64,000 nt of DNA from Bacillus sp. FJAT-22090 (GTDB lineage: Bacteria; Bacillota; Bacilli; Bacillales_A; Planococcaceae): contig NZ_CP012601.1 in assembly GCF_001278755.1 (NCBI RefSeq), forward strand, positions 124,001-188,000, in the 5' to 3' direction. Below, one piece after another: positions 9,082-20,043 of this stretch. Both the position numbers and the translations under genes were made by a program. Under the pieces are notes generated by a model that saw only the letters and a list, made by a program, of their open reading frames with translations, made no database searches and was not told the origin of the DNA. The first letter of the stretch is position 1. Each line of letters opens with the position of its first letter.

Positions 9082-10365
9082 ATGCAAATAGCAAAGCTTT
9101 CGAATACAATTTCGCTACAACGATCAGTGGAACAGGCGAATGCAGATCATGTAACTACAGTTCGTGAAGTAATTGAACAGGTCCGAAAAAATGGAGACAA
9201 AGCTCTATTTAACTATACCGAGAAATGGGACGGGGCAAAGCTTACGAACCTAAGAGTAACTGAAGAAGAGGTTGAGGAAGCGTTTGCTAGTTTTGATTCG
9301 CAGTTAATAACAGATTTAGAGGAAGCAGCAGTAAATATTCGTGCCTTCCATTTGCAACAAGTCCGTCAAAATATTGACTTTCCATTAGAGAAGAAATCTT
9401 ATATACATTATAAAATCACACCATTAGATGCAGTTGGATTATATGTACCTGGTGGAACTGCTGCTTATCCATCATCTGTTTTAATGAATGCGATACCAGC
9501 GATTGTTGCAGGAGTCAAACGAGTGGTAATCGTTTCACCTCCATCAAAAGAAGGGAAGCTTCCAGCTTCTGTACTAGTTGCTGCTAAGATAGCTGGGATA
9601 AAGGAAATATATAAGGTCGGTGGAGCTCAAGCGATTGCTGCTCTAGCATATGGAACGGAAAGCATCCAAGCAGTAGATAAAATTACTGGCCCAGGGAACA
9701 GTTATGTTGCACTTGCAAAAAGAGAAGTATTCGGAAAAGTAGCGATTGATATGATTGCTGGACCGAGTGAAATAGCGATTATTGCCGATGAGACAGCTTT
9801 TGCAGATGAAGTAGCTTCTGATTTGTTAGCACAAGCGGAGCATGACCGATTTGCCAGTACGGTTTTAGTTACAACGAGTGAAAAACTTGCAAGAGAAGTG
9901 GCGGATGAAGTAGAAATACAGTTAAAACAATTACCTCGAGAAGAAATTGCGAGAGCGTCTATCGAAAATTTTGGTCGTATTTATATTGCAGAATCTTTGG
10001 CACAGGCGGTAGATGCTATTAACGAGCTTGCTCCGGAGCATTTAGAAATAATGACGAAACGTCCAGAAGCTATAAGTGACCAAATTAAGCATGCTGGTGC
10101 AATATTTGTTGGAAGATTTAGTAGTGAGCCAGTTGGTGATTATTTCGCTGGAACGAACCATGTACTTCCTACTAATAGTACTGCGAGATTCTCTAGTGGG
10201 CTTTGCGTAGATGATTTTATTAAGAAAACAAGCGTTGTATATTATTCAGAGGAAATGTGGCAGGAGCAATACCCTAAAATTGCTCGTTTAGCAAGACTGG
10301 AGCAATTGGAAGGTCATGCACGATCGGTAGAATCAAGAAGTTGGAAAAAGGGGGATTCAAATTGA
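9082..10365 (+). CDS. hisD: Histidinol dehydrogenase
   Basis: A zinc-dependent NAD+ enzyme that oxidises L-histidinol to L-histidine in two steps. The 427 residues show the family signature (AYGTESIQAVDKITGPGNSY with the following DMIAGPSEIAIIADE), and the catalytic EH in DLLAQAEHDRFAST and in ELAPEHLEIM. The start follows AGGGAATGTT, 8 bases after hisG. The stop overlaps the TTG start of hisB. Confidence 0.97.
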   Translation: MQIAKLSNTISLQRSVEQANADHVTTVREVIEQVRKNGDKALFNYTEKWDGAKLTNLRVTEEEVEEAFASFDSQLITDLEEAAVNIRAFHLQQVRQNIDFPLEKKSYIHYKITPLDAVGLYVPGGTAAYPSSVLMNAIPAIVAGVKRVVIVSPPSKEGKLPASVLVAAKIAGIKEIYKVGGAQAIAALAYGTESIQAVDKITGPGNSYVALAKREVFGKVAIDMIAGPSEIAIIADETAFADEVASDLLAQAEHDRFASTVLVTTSEKLAREVADEVEIQLKQLPREEIARASIENFGRIYIAESLAQAVDAINELAPEHLEIMTKRPEAISDQIKHAGAIFVGRFSSEPVGDYFAGTNHVLPTNSTARFSSGLCVDDFIKKTSVVYYSEEMWQEQYPKIARLARLEQLEGHARSVESRSWKKGDSN

Positions 10366-10958
10366 CGAATGATAGAATTGCTAAAATTGAGCGAATGACG
10401 AATGAAACAAAAGTTTTTGTTGAAATAGATTTAGATGGAGAAGGAAAAGCAGTAATTGATACTGGTGTTCCTTTTATGGATCATATGCTTGATTTGTTTA
10501 CAAAACACGGGCTATTCAATACAACAATAAAAGCGATTGGCGATACTCATATTGATGATCACCATACGACAGAAGATATTGGAATTGTACTGGGCCAGGC
10601 GGTTAAAGAAGCATTAGGTGATAAAAGAAGTATTAAACGATACGGAAATGCTTTTGTTCCAATGGATGATGCTTTAGCACAAGTAGTAATAGATATCTCC
10701 AACCGTCCACATTTAGAATTCCGTGCACAATTCCCAACACAAAAAGTCGGGAATTTTGATACAGAGCTTGTGCATGAGTTCTTATGGAAGTTTGCATTGG
10801 AAGCACGTATGAATGTCCATGTCATTGTCCACTATGGTGCAAATACTCATCATATGATTGAAGCAATCTTTAAAGCACTAGCTCGTGCCATTGACGACGC
10901 AATCACAAAGGATGAGCGTGTAAAAGGCGTTCCTTCCACAAAAGGATTACTTACATAA
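10362..10958 (+). CDS. hisB: Imidazoleglycerol-phosphate dehydratase
   Basis: The Mn-dependent dehydratase of histidine synthesis, monofunctional form. The signature clusters of His residues are present: GVPFMDHMLDLFTKHGLF, DDHHTTEDIGI and GANTHHMIEAIFKALAR. The TTG at 10362 overlaps the TGA of hisD and has AAGGGGG 7 bases upstream, giving 198 residues. An ATG at codon 12 is possible but has no ribosome site. The gene is followed after only 35 bases by hisA, where hisH would be expected. Confidence 0.96.
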   Translation: MTNDRIAKIERMTNETKVFVEIDLDGEGKAVIDTGVPFMDHMLDLFTKHGLFNTTIKAIGDTHIDDHHTTEDIGIVLGQAVKEALGDKRSIKRYGNAFVPMDDALAQVVIDISNRPHLEFRAQFPTQKVGNFDTELVHEFLWKFALEARMNVHVIVHYGANTHHMIEAIFKALARAIDDAITKDERVKGVPSTKGLLT

Positions 10959-10993
10959 GAATAGCGCAAGGCGCCTAAAAAGGAGATATGAGC

Positions 10994-11737
10994 ATGACAT
11001 CCATTCAAGTGTACCCAGCGATTGATATGAAAGGCGGAAAATGTGTCCGCTTATATCAAGGGGATTATGAGCAAGAAACTATATATGGAGATTCTCCATT
11101 TGATATGGCTAAAAAGTTTGCAGACGAAGGAGCAAGCTGGATTCATTTGGTAGATTTAGATGGTGCGAAGGATGGCGAAAAGATACATGCTAATGAAGTC
11201 ATTCGGATTGCAAAAGAACTCCCTGTGAGTGTTCAAATTGGCGGAGGGATTCGATCGAAAGAGGATGTTCAATTTTATTTAGAAAAAGGGGTTAACCGTG
11301 TCATTATTGGTAGTCTAGCGATTGCACAACCTGAACTAGTAGCGGAATTACTGGAAGAATTCGGTGGAGACAGAATTGTAATAGGCTTAGATGCAAAAGA
11401 TGGAATGGTAGCAACACACGGATGGCTAGAAACCTCTTCTAAATCTGCTGTGGAAGTAGGACAGTATTTTGCTTCTAAAGGGGCAAAAAATGTTATTTTC
11501 ACTGATATTGCAACAGATGGAACACTTCAAGGACCAAATTTAGCTGCCAACAAAGAGCTTGCACAGGCAACGGGTCTTTCAGTAATTGTTTCGGGAGGTA
11601 TAAGTTCGCTTAAAGATCTTGGAGAAGTCGCAAGGCTAGCAAAAGATACAACCGTGAGCGGGGTCATTACAGGCAAAGCGTTATACAATAATCGCTTTAC
11701 TCTGAAGGAAGCATTGCAGGAGGTTACAAAGTGGTAA
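10994..11737 (+). CDS. hisA: ProFAR isomerase (HisA)
   Basis: A (beta/alpha)8 isomerase converting ProFAR to PRFAR. The 247 residues include the catalytic aspartates in [14 protein letters not shown] (first strand) and [14 protein letters not shown], and the phosphate sites IGGGIRS and VSGGISS. Two in-frame ATGs lie six bases apart; the second (10994) has the proper 8-base distance from AAAGGAG, so it is chosen. It overlaps hisF by 7 bases. Confidence 0.96.
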   Translation: MTSIQVYPAIDMKGGKCVRLYQGDYEQETIYGDSPFDMAKKFADEGASWIHLVDLDGAKDGEKIHANEVIRIAKELPVSVQIGGGIRSKEDVQFYLEKGVNRVIIGSLAIAQPELVAELLEEFGGDRIVIGLDAKDGMVATHGWLETSSKSAVEVGQYFASKGAKNVIFTDIATDGTLQGPNLAANKELAQATGLSVIVSGGISSLKDLGEVARLAKDTTVSGVITGKALYNNRFTLKEALQEVTKW

Positions 11738-12486
11738 AGAAAATTATTCCTTGTCTAGATGTGAAAGATGGACGAGTTGTCAAAGGAATTCAATTTGTTC
11801 AATTAAGAGATGCAGGAGATCCTGTAGAGCTAGCAGCTTTTTATGATAAGGAAGGGGCAGATGAGCTAGTATTTCTAGATATTTCTGCTTCTGTTGAAGG
11901 ACGCGAAACAATGATTGATGTCGTGAAAAAAACGGCTTCTCAAATTTCTATTCCCTTAATTGTTGGAGGGGGAATAAGAACGGTAGAAAATATGAAGCAA
12001 TTAGTAGAGGCTGGAGCAAGTAAAATTTCCATTAACTCTGCCGCAATTAGCAATCCATCTGTAATTACAGAGGGGGCAAAAACATTTGGTTCCAATAAAA
12101 TCATTGTAGCGATCGATGTAAAGTGGTCTGATGCCGATCAAGAGTGGTTTGTATACACTCATGGGGGTAATCAGAAAACAGATTGGAAAGCAGTAGACTG
12201 GGCCAAAGAAGTAGAAAAACGTGGTGCTGGAGAGATTTTACTTACGAGTATGGATCGTGATGGAGAAAAGGATGGATATGATATTGCCATCACAAAGCTT
12301 GTGAAGGATGCTGTATCGATTCCTGTCATTGCTAGCGGTGGAGCTGGGAATGTGGAACATATATTAGCAGCGTTTAAAGAAGCAAATGCTGATGCTGCAC
12401 TAGCAGCTTCCATCTTTCATTTTAAAGAAACTAGTGTGCGAGAAGTAAAAAACTACGTTCGTGAAAGAGGAGTAGATGTAAAATGA
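11731..12486 (+). CDS. hisF: Imidazole glycerol phosphate synthase cyclase subunit HisF
   Basis: The cyclase half of IGP synthase, which uses ammonia delivered by the glutaminase HisH to close the imidazole ring. The 251 residues start at a GTG preceded by GCAGGAGG. Catalytic Asp11 is in [15 protein letters not shown], Asp130-equivalent in [15 protein letters not shown], and phosphate motifs are VGGGIRT and ASGGAGN. The partner hisH is not next to it and not found elsewhere in the window. It overlaps hisI by four bases (ATGA). Confidence 0.97.
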   Translation: MVKKIIPCLDVKDGRVVKGIQFVQLRDAGDPVELAAFYDKEGADELVFLDISASVEGRETMIDVVKKTASQISIPLIVGGGIRTVENMKQLVEAGASKISINSAAISNPSVITEGAKTFGSNKIIVAIDVKWSDADQEWFVYTHGGNQKTDWKAVDWAKEVEKRGAGEILLTSMDRDGEKDGYDIAITKLVKDAVSIPVIASGGAGNVEHILAAFKEANADAALAASIFHFKETSVREVKNYVRERGVDVK

Positions 12487-13106
12487 CAAACTTAACATTT
12501 GATGAAAAGGGTCTTATTCCTGTTATTGTTCAACATGCTATTACAAGAGAAGTTTTAACCCTTGCTTATATGAATGAAGAGGCATATTCAAAAACAGTGG
12601 AAACAAAGGAAACTTGGTTCTTTAGTAGAAGTAGACAAGAATTATGGCATAAAGGGGAAACTTCCGGTAATACGCAACAAGTTGTTTCTATTCGTTCGGA
12701 TTGCGATTCAGATGCTTTAGTAGTAGAGGTGTTGCCTAATGGTCCTGCTTGTCATACTGGAGAAAATACTTGCTTCCATAATACTTTAGAAAAACTGGAC
12801 GATACGGTTGGATACAATGTCATTACATCCTTAATTGATATTATTGCGGAAAGAGAACAAACGATGCCAGAGGGTGCATATACTACTTATTTATTTGAAA
12901 AAGGCGTAGATAAAATTTGTAAAAAGGTCGGAGAAGAATCTTCGGAAGTCATCATTGCGTCCAAAAACAATGATGCAGAGGAATTGAAGTGGGAAGCAGC
13001 AGATCTTCTTTATCATTTACTTGTTTTATTACAAAACCAGAAAGTGAGCTTTTACGATTTACTGCAAGTGCTTCAGAAGAGACATGAGAGTAAAAAACAA
13101 AAGTAA
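12483..13106 (+). CDS. hisI: Bifunctional phosphoribosyl-AMP cyclohydrolase / phosphoribosyl-ATP pyrophosphatase
   Basis: A fusion of HisI (residues ~1-105) and HisE (~115-207). The HisI part has the metal ligands in the cysteine motifs DCDSDALVV and [12 protein letters not shown] and the motif [20 protein letters not shown]. The HisE part is an all-helical MazG-like domain ([31 protein letters not shown]). It carries out steps two and three of the pathway, and is the last gene of the operon. Confidence 0.96.
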   Translation: MTNLTFDEKGLIPVIVQHAITREVLTLAYMNEEAYSKTVETKETWFFSRSRQELWHKGETSGNTQQVVSIRSDCDSDALVVEVLPNGPACHTGENTCFHNTLEKLDDTVGYNVITSLIDIIAEREQTMPEGAYTTYLFEKGVDKICKKVGEESSEVIIASKNNDAEELKWEAADLLYHLLVLLQNQKVSFYDLLQVLQKRHESKKQK

Positions 13107-13331
13107 CCAGACTGTTAACAAACGCTCACATTCTTCGTTACGTTCACATAGATGTTAGCTCATGAACTAAACATTCCATTCGCTTCTAGTGCAGGTTCTG
13201 GTTCACACCAGGTAAATCATGACCGGGATGACGCTTATGATAATATCTACGAAATTCATCAAGTAGTAGTTTTTGTAATTAATATAAAACACATAAATAA
13301 TAGATGTTTATGATATACTGAGGGATATACT

Positions 13332-13366
13332 AATAAGGGACGTTATATACGTTCCTTATTATTTTT
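13332..13366 (+). promoter_or_regulatory. Strong hairpin with T tail directly in front of the TPR gene
   Basis: AATAAGGGACGT and ACGTTCCTTATT pair over 12 positions (one G-U), followed by ATTTTT and immediately by the ribosome site CGGAGG of the next gene. It may be the terminator of the his operon placed unusually far downstream, or a leader attenuator of the TPR gene; a possible -10 element (TATACT) lies just upstream. Confidence 0.6.
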
Positions 13367-13378
13367 CGGAGGATTATC

Positions 13379-14905
13379 TTGAATAAAAAACGTAAAAAGG
13401 ATTTAAAAGAAAATATTATTTCGTTTTTGCCAACTGGCGATTACTACTATAAAAAAGCATTAGGTGAACTTCAAAAAGAACAATATAATAAAGCACATAA
13501 ATATTTGAAAAGAGCAGTTGAGTTAAGTCCGAATGACGCATCTATATTATTGCAATACGCAATACTACAAATGGAATTAGATAATTTCGAAAAGGCACAT
13601 GAACTTTTAAGAGAGGCTAATGTGCTTAACCCAACGGAGCCAGAAATTGTCTTCCTCCTTGCAGAAGTAAATGCCCATTTAGGAAACTTTGTGGATGCAA
13701 ATCGTTTTGCTAGAGAATATTTAGAAATGGATATTCAAGGTGAATATACAGAAGAAGCAATGGAGATTGTGGATTTTACGGAACAAGATAACTTAGAGCT
13801 ACTAGATATCGACAGTCCTTCTAGTGAAGCACTTTTTCAACAAGAAAAATCCCGCCGATTGATGGAAGAAGGAAAGTTTAATGAAGCGGTAGAATTACTT
13901 GAATCGATTATTACCGATAATCCAGAGTTTTGGGCAGCGTATAATAATTTAGCATTAGCTTATTTTTATATTGGGGAAGAGGAACAAGCAAAAGCTTTGC
14001 TCCATCAGGTATTAACTGAAAATAGAGGGAATATTCATGCGCTTTGTAACTTGGCAGTCATCCATTATTATGAAAAAAATACGGAGGAATTAGAAGGAAT
14101 TACAAGTATTCTTTCGAAAATAAATCCTTATTTTGTGGAGCATCGATATAAGCTAGGGGCTACTTTTGCGTTAATCGGAAAGTATGATGAAGCTTATAAA
14201 TGGTTAAGAAGTTTACAGCGTAAGGGGTTCGAAGGAGATCCTGGGTTTTATTTTTGGCTTTCTCATTCTGCATATTTTGCTGGACATGAGGAAGTTGCCC
14301 GAAATGCATGGAAAGCCTTACTAAAGTTAGATCCAGAAAAAGCAGGATTTGAACCTTGGTTGCCTCAGATGAAGGATATAAATAGTGATGGTTCAGAACA
14401 TCAAAGAGAGTTTATATTGGAAAAACTTCAAAATAAACATGTAAGTGAACGCATTTTTGGTTTTTATCTACTGGGAAAATCAAAGCATCGCCAAGAAATA
14501 ATATCTCATCCCCAATGGATTAAAGTAGAAGAATTGACGACGATGGAAAAATTGTTCTTGGCACAATCATTAGGACATTCTTTTGATGAAAAATCGGTTG
14601 CTGAAAAAGCATTTATGCGAGCGATTGCGGCAACTGATTTATTGTATGAAAAATATAAACCTCTTACTCAGACTGCTACGTACATTTTTCAAATGTGGTT
14701 CGTGTTAGTTGAACGAGCTCTTGAAAAAGGTTATGGGTTTAAAAATCCTAAAGCGTTGGCAGCTGCAACGGAATATATGTTTGAATCTTCACGTTCTAAA
14801 AATGTGACAAAAAAGTATTATGCTGACCAGTATGGAATAACAACTAACACACTAACAAAGTATGTGAATGAATTAATGCAATTTCTACCGCTTTTTGATG
14901 CTTAA
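13379..14905 (+). CDS. Tetratricopeptide-repeat protein (YvcD-like)
   Basis: A soluble protein of 508 residues. TPR units are visible at ~20-120 (YYYKKALGELQKEQYNKAHK; ASILLQYAILQMELDNFEKA) and ~155-290 (RLMEEGKFNEAVELLESII; AAYNNLALAYFYIGEEEQA). The C-terminal ~170 residues are helical without clear repeats and end in a segment resembling a helix-turn-helix (YYADQYGITTNTLTKYVNEL). The start is a TTG with CGGAGG 7 bases upstream. B. subtilis yvcD, also a TPR gene near trxB, is the likely equivalent. No partner is known; the role is probably protein-protein interaction. Confidence 0.8.
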   Translation: MNKKRKKDLKENIISFLPTGDYYYKKALGELQKEQYNKAHKYLKRAVELSPNDASILLQYAILQMELDNFEKAHELLREANVLNPTEPEIVFLLAEVNAHLGNFVDANRFAREYLEMDIQGEYTEEAMEIVDFTEQDNLELLDIDSPSSEALFQQEKSRRLMEEGKFNEAVELLESIITDNPEFWAAYNNLALAYFYIGEEEQAKALLHQVLTENRGNIHALCNLAVIHYYEKNTEELEGITSILSKINPYFVEHRYKLGATFALIGKYDEAYKWLRSLQRKGFEGDPGFYFWLSHSAYFAGHEEVARNAWKALLKLDPEKAGFEPWLPQMKDINSDGSEHQREFILEKLQNKHVSERIFGFYLLGKSKHRQEIISHPQWIKVEELTTMEKLFLAQSLGHSFDEKSVAEKAFMRAIAATDLLYEKYKPLTQTATYIFQMWFVLVERALEKGYGFKNPKALAAATEYMFESSRSKNVTKKYYADQYGITTNTLTKYVNELMQFLPLFDA

Positions 14906-14963
14906 GCAAAAAAGTTGAAGTAAGTTGAGAATTCCTTTAGATTGAGTGTTAGTAGAATTGTAG

Positions 14964-15926
<963 letters not shown>

Positions 15927-16028
15927 TTTAAATTAATCTTATTTTAATTCGTTTGTAACCTTCTTGAAACACATCAAGTGTATAGTAAGAAATATAAATT
16001 GACCCCCTTTTTATATAGAAATTATTGG

Positions 16029-16074
16029 ACAGGCTGTTTCTCGATTTTAATCGATGAAGCAGCCTCTTTTTTTG
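16029..16074 (+). terminator. Terminator after trxB
   Basis: AGGCTGTTTCTCGATT pairs with AATCGATGAAGCAGCCT and is followed by a T run. Confidence 0.85.
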
Positions 16075-16130
16075 TTTTTCATGTATAATATAAAGTAATT
16101 AAGTATTTATTGGTTTGGAGTGATTATTAC

Positions 16131-16613
16131 GTGCAACGAATCGCAAATCTACTCGTATATAAAAATGGGCAAGTTCTTTTATTAAAAAAGCCTAGAAGAA
16201 ACTGGTATGTTGCTCCGGGAGGTAAAATGGAGCAAGGTGAATCCATTCTTAGTGCCGCCGTCCGAGAGTATACAGAAGAAACGAATACTACTCCAATCCA
16301 TCCACATTTAAAAGGTATTTATACAATGGTGATTGAAGAGGATGGAGAACAAATCGATGAATGGATGCTCTTCACCTTTATTGCAAGAGACTTAGAAGGA
16401 ACACCCTATAAAGAAACAAAAGAAGGTGTTCTCGAATGGCATCCAGTAGAAGATTTACAAGTCTTGCCTATGGCGGAAGGAGATCGTACGAATCTACTTT
16501 TTGCTGTTAAAGAACACGGAGTTCAATATGGAACATTTGTGTACACGCCAGAATTTACCCTACTAAAAGAAACGATTCAGCAATCATCGGAGGGAGAAGT
16601 AAATAATGGATAG
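16131..16613 (+). CDS. yvcI: Nudix hydrolase (YvcI-like)
   Basis: A Nudix pyrophosphohydrolase of 160 residues from a GTG start preceded by GGAG at 10 bases. The Nudix box GX5EX7REUXEEXGU is seen as [23 protein letters not shown], split here only by a Thr at the last Gly position. The substrate is not established, although the MutT/8-oxo-dGTP group is closest in style. It opens the conserved yvcI-rapZ-yvcK-whiA-crh cluster and overlaps rapZ by 8 bases. Confidence 0.9.
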   Translation: MQRIANLLVYKNGQVLLLKKPRRNWYVAPGGKMEQGESILSAAVREYTEETNTTPIHPHLKGIYTMVIEEDGEQIDEWMLFTFIARDLEGTPYKETKEGVLEWHPVEDLQVLPMAEGDRTNLLFAVKEHGVQYGTFVYTPEFTLLKETIQQSSEGEVNNG

Positions 16614-17490
16614 TCAACAAAAGCTTGAAACAGAAGTAGTTATAATTACCGGTATGTCTGGAGCGGGGAAGACAGTAGCAATTCAAAGCTTTGAGGATCT
16701 TGGCTATTATTGTATCGATAATTTACCTCCTGAACTTTTAGGCACATTCATTAATCTAATGATGGATTCGAATAAACAGCCTCGCAATATTGCCGCAGTG
16801 ATGGATTTGCGTGGGGGAGAAATGTTTAATACTTTAGCTGATTCGATTAACAGCTTACAAGAAGCAACGTCTGTAACTCCGAAAGTATTATTTTTAGATG
16901 CGCAAGATGAAGTATTAGTTAGGAGATATAAAGAAACGAGAAGATCTCATCCTCTAGCGAACTCTGGGCTTCCTTTAGATGGTATTAAAAAAGAAAGAGA
17001 ATTACTTTCTGATTTAAAAGGAAGAGCACAATTCATCTATAATACATCAAAAATGAAACCACGAGAGCTACGTGAAAAAATACAAGATGAATTCTCACCA
17101 AAAGGAAGCAATGTTTTTACAGTCAATGTTATGTCATTTGGCTTTAAACATGGGCTTCCTATCGATGCGGATTTAGTATTTGATGTACGTTTTCTACCAA
17201 ATCCATACTATATTGAAGAGTTGCGTTTAAAATCGGGACTGGATGAAGAAGTATCTGGTTACGTACTAAAATGGGTAGATACAAAAACGTTAATTGAAAA
17301 ATTAACAGATTTGTTTCAATTCATGATTCCCCAATATAAACGAGAAGGCAAAACCCAGCTTGTAATTGCTTTCGGATGTACTGGAGGACAGCATCGCTCC
17401 GTAACTCTTGCCGAATATTTTGGGAAACTTTTAAAAGCAGATGACAAAACAATCATAACGCATAGAGACGTTACAATAAGAAAGGAATGA
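16606..17490 (+). CDS. rapZ: RNase adapter / nucleotide-binding protein RapZ (YvcJ)
   Basis: A P-loop ATP/GTP-binding protein of 294 residues: Walker A is GMSGAGKT at residues 16-23, and the family C-terminus has [16 protein letters not shown]. In enterobacteria RapZ guides RNase E to GlmZ RNA; in B. subtilis YvcJ is a GTPase with effects on competence and phosphate metabolism. The ribosome site is GGAGGG. It lies four bases before yvcK, in the classic cluster. Confidence 0.96.
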   Translation: MDSQQKLETEVVIITGMSGAGKTVAIQSFEDLGYYCIDNLPPELLGTFINLMMDSNKQPRNIAAVMDLRGGEMFNTLADSINSLQEATSVTPKVLFLDAQDEVLVRRYKETRRSHPLANSGLPLDGIKKERELLSDLKGRAQFIYNTSKMKPRELREKIQDEFSPKGSNVFTVNVMSFGFKHGLPIDADLVFDVRFLPNPYYIEELRLKSGLDEEVSGYVLKWVDTKTLIEKLTDLFQFMIPQYKREGKTQLVIAFGCTGGQHRSVTLAEYFGKLLKADDKTIITHRDVTIRKE

Positions 17491-17494
17491 AGTA

Positions 17495-18457
17495 ATGGAT
17501 CGTACGAAACACCATAAAAAGAAAATAGCAATTATTGGTGGTGGTACGGGATTATCTACTTTACTTCGTGGTTTGAAGAAATTCCCGCTCGATATTACTG
17601 CAATTGTCACTGTGGCAGATGATGGAGGAAGTTCTGGGCGCTTACGGGATAATTATGATATTCCACCACCCGGTGATGTTCGAAATGTATTAGCTGCACT
17701 TTCAGATGTAGAGCCATTAGTAGAGGAAATGTTTCAGTATCGTTTTTCCGACTCAAGCGAATTAGAAGGTCATTCGTTAGGGAACTTAATGCTTGCGGCC
17801 TTAACTTCCATTACAGGAGACTTTGCAAATGCTATTCGAGAAATGAGTCATGTATTAAAAGTACACGGCAAGGTTCTTCCAGCGGCCAATCAAATTGTTA
17901 CACTTCATGCAGAATTTGAAGATAAAACCATCATTACTGGGGAATCTAAAATCCCGCATTATGGACATAAGATTGAGAGAGTATTTATTACACCTTCCGA
18001 GGTGAAACCGTTACCGGAAACAATTAAAATTATTTTAGAGGCAGATATCATTGCTATAGGACCCGGTAGTTTATATACAAGTATTCTTCCTAATTTATTA
18101 GTAAAGGATATAAAGAATGCGATTATTCAATCTAAAGCAAAGAAAGTATACATTTGCAATTTGATGACGCAGGCAGGGGAAACGAGTAATTATTCGGCAT
18201 CTGATCACGTGCAAGCACTTATTGATCATGTAGGAGAAAATTTTTTAGATACTGTATTAATTAGCAAGGAAGAAATTCCTGAAAATGTACAGTTTTTATA
18301 TAAGCAAGAAAAAGCATCACCAGTGAAAATAGATGTAGAAAAGTTAGAAACATTAGACATAGACATCGTAAAAAAAGATATTTCAGTTGTGTATGATGGA
18401 GCAGTTCGTCATGATGCGATGGAAGTAGCAAAATGGCTAGTAGAATATGCTGGTTAA
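17495..18457 (+). CDS. yvcK: Gluconeogenesis factor YvcK/MgfK (CofD-like)
   Basis: A UDP-sugar-binding protein of 320 residues needed for growth on gluconeogenic carbon sources and for correct PBP1 localisation in B. subtilis. The CofD-like Rossmann fold begins IAIIGGGTGLSTLLRGLK; further family motifs are VTVADDGGSSGRLR, PPPGDVRNVLAALS and AIGPGSLYTSILPNLL. It is located between rapZ and whiA, as in nearly all Firmicutes. Confidence 0.96.
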   Translation: MDRTKHHKKKIAIIGGGTGLSTLLRGLKKFPLDITAIVTVADDGGSSGRLRDNYDIPPPGDVRNVLAALSDVEPLVEEMFQYRFSDSSELEGHSLGNLMLAALTSITGDFANAIREMSHVLKVHGKVLPAANQIVTLHAEFEDKTIITGESKIPHYGHKIERVFITPSEVKPLPETIKIILEADIIAIGPGSLYTSILPNLLVKDIKNAIIQSKAKKVYICNLMTQAGETSNYSASDHVQALIDHVGENFLDTVLISKEEIPENVQFLYKQEKASPVKIDVEKLETLDIDIVKKDISVVYDGAVRHDAMEVAKWLVEYAG

Positions 18458-18505
18458 TCTAAAATCACCACCAATAAGTCACTAGCAAGAAAGGGGGAAA
18501 CGGTT

Positions 18506-19447
18506 ATGTCGTTTGCTTCTGAAACAAAAAAAGAGATGACCCAGGAAGAGTCAAAGCCTTGTTGTTCAAAGGCTGAACTTTCTGCGCTTATTCGAATGAA
18601 CGGTTCTTTATCGTTTAGCAATAAAATGCTAAGTTTGGACGTCCAAACTGAAAACGCAGCAATTGCTAGAAGACTATATACATTGATAAAATCATTATAT
18701 CCCTATCAAGTAGAATTACTTGTTCGTAAAAAAATGAGATTGAAAAAGAATAATGTGTATATATGTCGTGTCCGTGAAGGGGCAAAGAACTTACTAGAGG
18801 ACTTAAAAATTTTGAAAGAGAATTTTCAATTTGAGTATTCTATTTCAAAGGAACTGGTTAAAAAGAATTGCTGTAAGCGAGCTTATCTTAGAGGTGCTTT
18901 CTTAGCTGGTGGTTCTGTTAACAATCCAGAAACGTCTTCTTATCATTTGGAGATTTATTCATTATATAAAACACATAGTGATGCGTTAGTCGAACTAATG
19001 AATGAATTTGAGCTAAATGCAAAAACAATTGAACGGAAAAAAGGCTATATTGCTTATTTAAAGGAAGCAGAAAAAATTTCTGATTTCTTTAGCATTGCTG
19101 GCGCACATAATGCATTGTTAAAATTTGAGGATGTACGCATCATCCGAGATATGCGAAACAGTGTAAATCGTTTAGTTAACTGCGAAACAGCTAACCTCAA
19201 TAAAACAATCAGTGCTGCAATTAGACAAGTTGAAAACATCCGATTTATTGAAAATACAATTGGATTAGATCAATTACCTGATAAATTAAGAGAGATTGCA
19301 AGGTTGCGTGTTGAATACCAAGATGTTACATTGAAAGAATTAGGTGAAATGGTTTCCACTGGAAATGTGAGTAAATCAGGAATAAATCATCGTTTGCGTA
19401 AAATAGATGAAATTGCAGACGCACTTCGTAGAGGCGAGACAATTTAG
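18506..19447 (+). CDS. whiA: Sporulation/cell-division regulator WhiA
   Basis: A DNA-binding protein of 313 residues with an N-terminal LAGLIDADG-homing-endonuclease-like domain ([25 protein letters not shown]-type segment at ~130-155) and a C-terminal helix-turn-helix ([20 protein letters not shown]...[17 protein letters not shown]). In Bacillus it acts in cell division and chromosome segregation. The ATG follows AAGAAAGGGGG. It is followed by crh, 19 bases on. Confidence 0.96.
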   Translation: MSFASETKKEMTQEESKPCCSKAELSALIRMNGSLSFSNKMLSLDVQTENAAIARRLYTLIKSLYPYQVELLVRKKMRLKKNNVYICRVREGAKNLLEDLKILKENFQFEYSISKELVKKNCCKRAYLRGAFLAGGSVNNPETSSYHLEIYSLYKTHSDALVELMNEFELNAKTIERKKGYIAYLKEAEKISDFFSIAGAHNALLKFEDVRIIRDMRNSVNRLVNCETANLNKTISAAIRQVENIRFIENTIGLDQLPDKLREIARLRVEYQDVTLKELGEMVSTGNVSKSGINHRLRKIDEIADALRRGETI

Positions 19448-19466
19448 GGAAATGGAGCGTAGAAAA

Positions 19467-19724
19467 ATGACAGAAAAACAAGTCGAAGTCAAATTACCAG
19501 CCGGACTACAAGCGAGACAGGCAGCTTTATTTGTCCAAGAGGCTAATCGTTATATTGCAGATGTTTATTTAGAAAAAGATGCGAAGAAAGTAAATGCAAA
19601 AAGTATCATGGGAATTATGAGCCTAGCTATCAGTAAAGGAATCACCGTAACATTGAGTGCAGATGGTTCGGACGAGGAAGAAGCAGTAGAAGCGTTAGCA
19701 AAATTTATTTCTCATGAAAATTAA
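19467..19724 (+). CDS. crh: Catabolite repression HPr-like protein Crh
   Basis: An HPr paralogue of 85 residues. Position 15, the PTS phosphorylation histidine in HPr, is Gln (GLQARQAALFVQEA), while Ser46 is kept (AKSIMGIMSLAISKG). That combination defines Crh: it can be phosphorylated by HprK but cannot carry PTS phosphate, and P-Ser-Crh is a CcpA co-repressor. The ATG at 19467 has GGAG at 9 bases; a longer upstream frame only overlaps whiA. hprK is 15 kb upstream in this window. Confidence 0.95.
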   Translation: MTEKQVEVKLPAGLQARQAALFVQEANRYIADVYLEKDAKKVNAKSIMGIMSLAISKGITVTLSADGSDEEEAVEALAKFISHEN

Positions 19725-19727
19725 AAA

Positions 19728-19775
19728 AGAGAGCGCCCAACTAGTCAGCTAAGACGAAAAGGCGGTCTTTTTATT
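19728..19775 (+). terminator. Imperfect terminator after crh
   Basis: GAGAGCGCC and GGCGGTCTTTTT can pair imperfectly across a long loop, with a T run behind. Weak but well placed. Confidence 0.45.
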
Positions 19776-19830
19776 TAGGCTTTTTATTATAGTGGATATG
19801 CTAAGGGTTCTTTACATTGGCTTACAATGT

Positions 19831-19950
19831 TTGTGACCGGATAAAGTTATTTCTGACCGGATAGTTATTAATGTGTCTGGATAAAAGAATTACTGACCGT
19901 ATAAAATATTTTCTGTCCACATAAAAGGTTTTCTGACCAAGCAGATGTTC
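19831..19950. repeat. Six-unit array with exact 20-bp period
   Basis: Units begin at 19831, 19851, 19871, 19891, 19911 and 19931. Each has a core close to TTCTGACCGGATAAAA with drift between units (GACCGG, GACCGG, GTCTGG, GACCGT, GTCCAC, GACCAA). It lies between the ends of the convergent crh and clpP genes and carries no gene. Confidence 0.9.
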
Positions 19951-19967
19951 CATACATCGTAATCTAT

Positions 19968-20013
19968 AAAAAAGAGTGGAGGGGTTGACCAAAGTCATTT
20001 CCCTCCACTCTTT
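19968..20013 (-). terminator. Terminator of clpP
   Basis: AAAGAGTGGAGGG and CCCTCCACTCTTT are perfect arms; on the minus strand the stem is followed by a T run. It ends 31 bases from the clpP stop. Confidence 0.9.
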
Positions 20014-20043
20014 AATGATTCTTAATCACTTAGGATCTTCTAA

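Noticed and set aside
19467-19724. HPr (ptsH)
   Set aside because: Gln replaces His at position 15 while Ser46 is kept, and it follows whiA; this is Crh.
19831-19950. CRISPR array
   Set aside because: Units are only 20 bases, they drift, and there are no conserved repeats with unique spacers of CRISPR length; no cas genes are near. The same holds for the arrays at 24934 and 32324.
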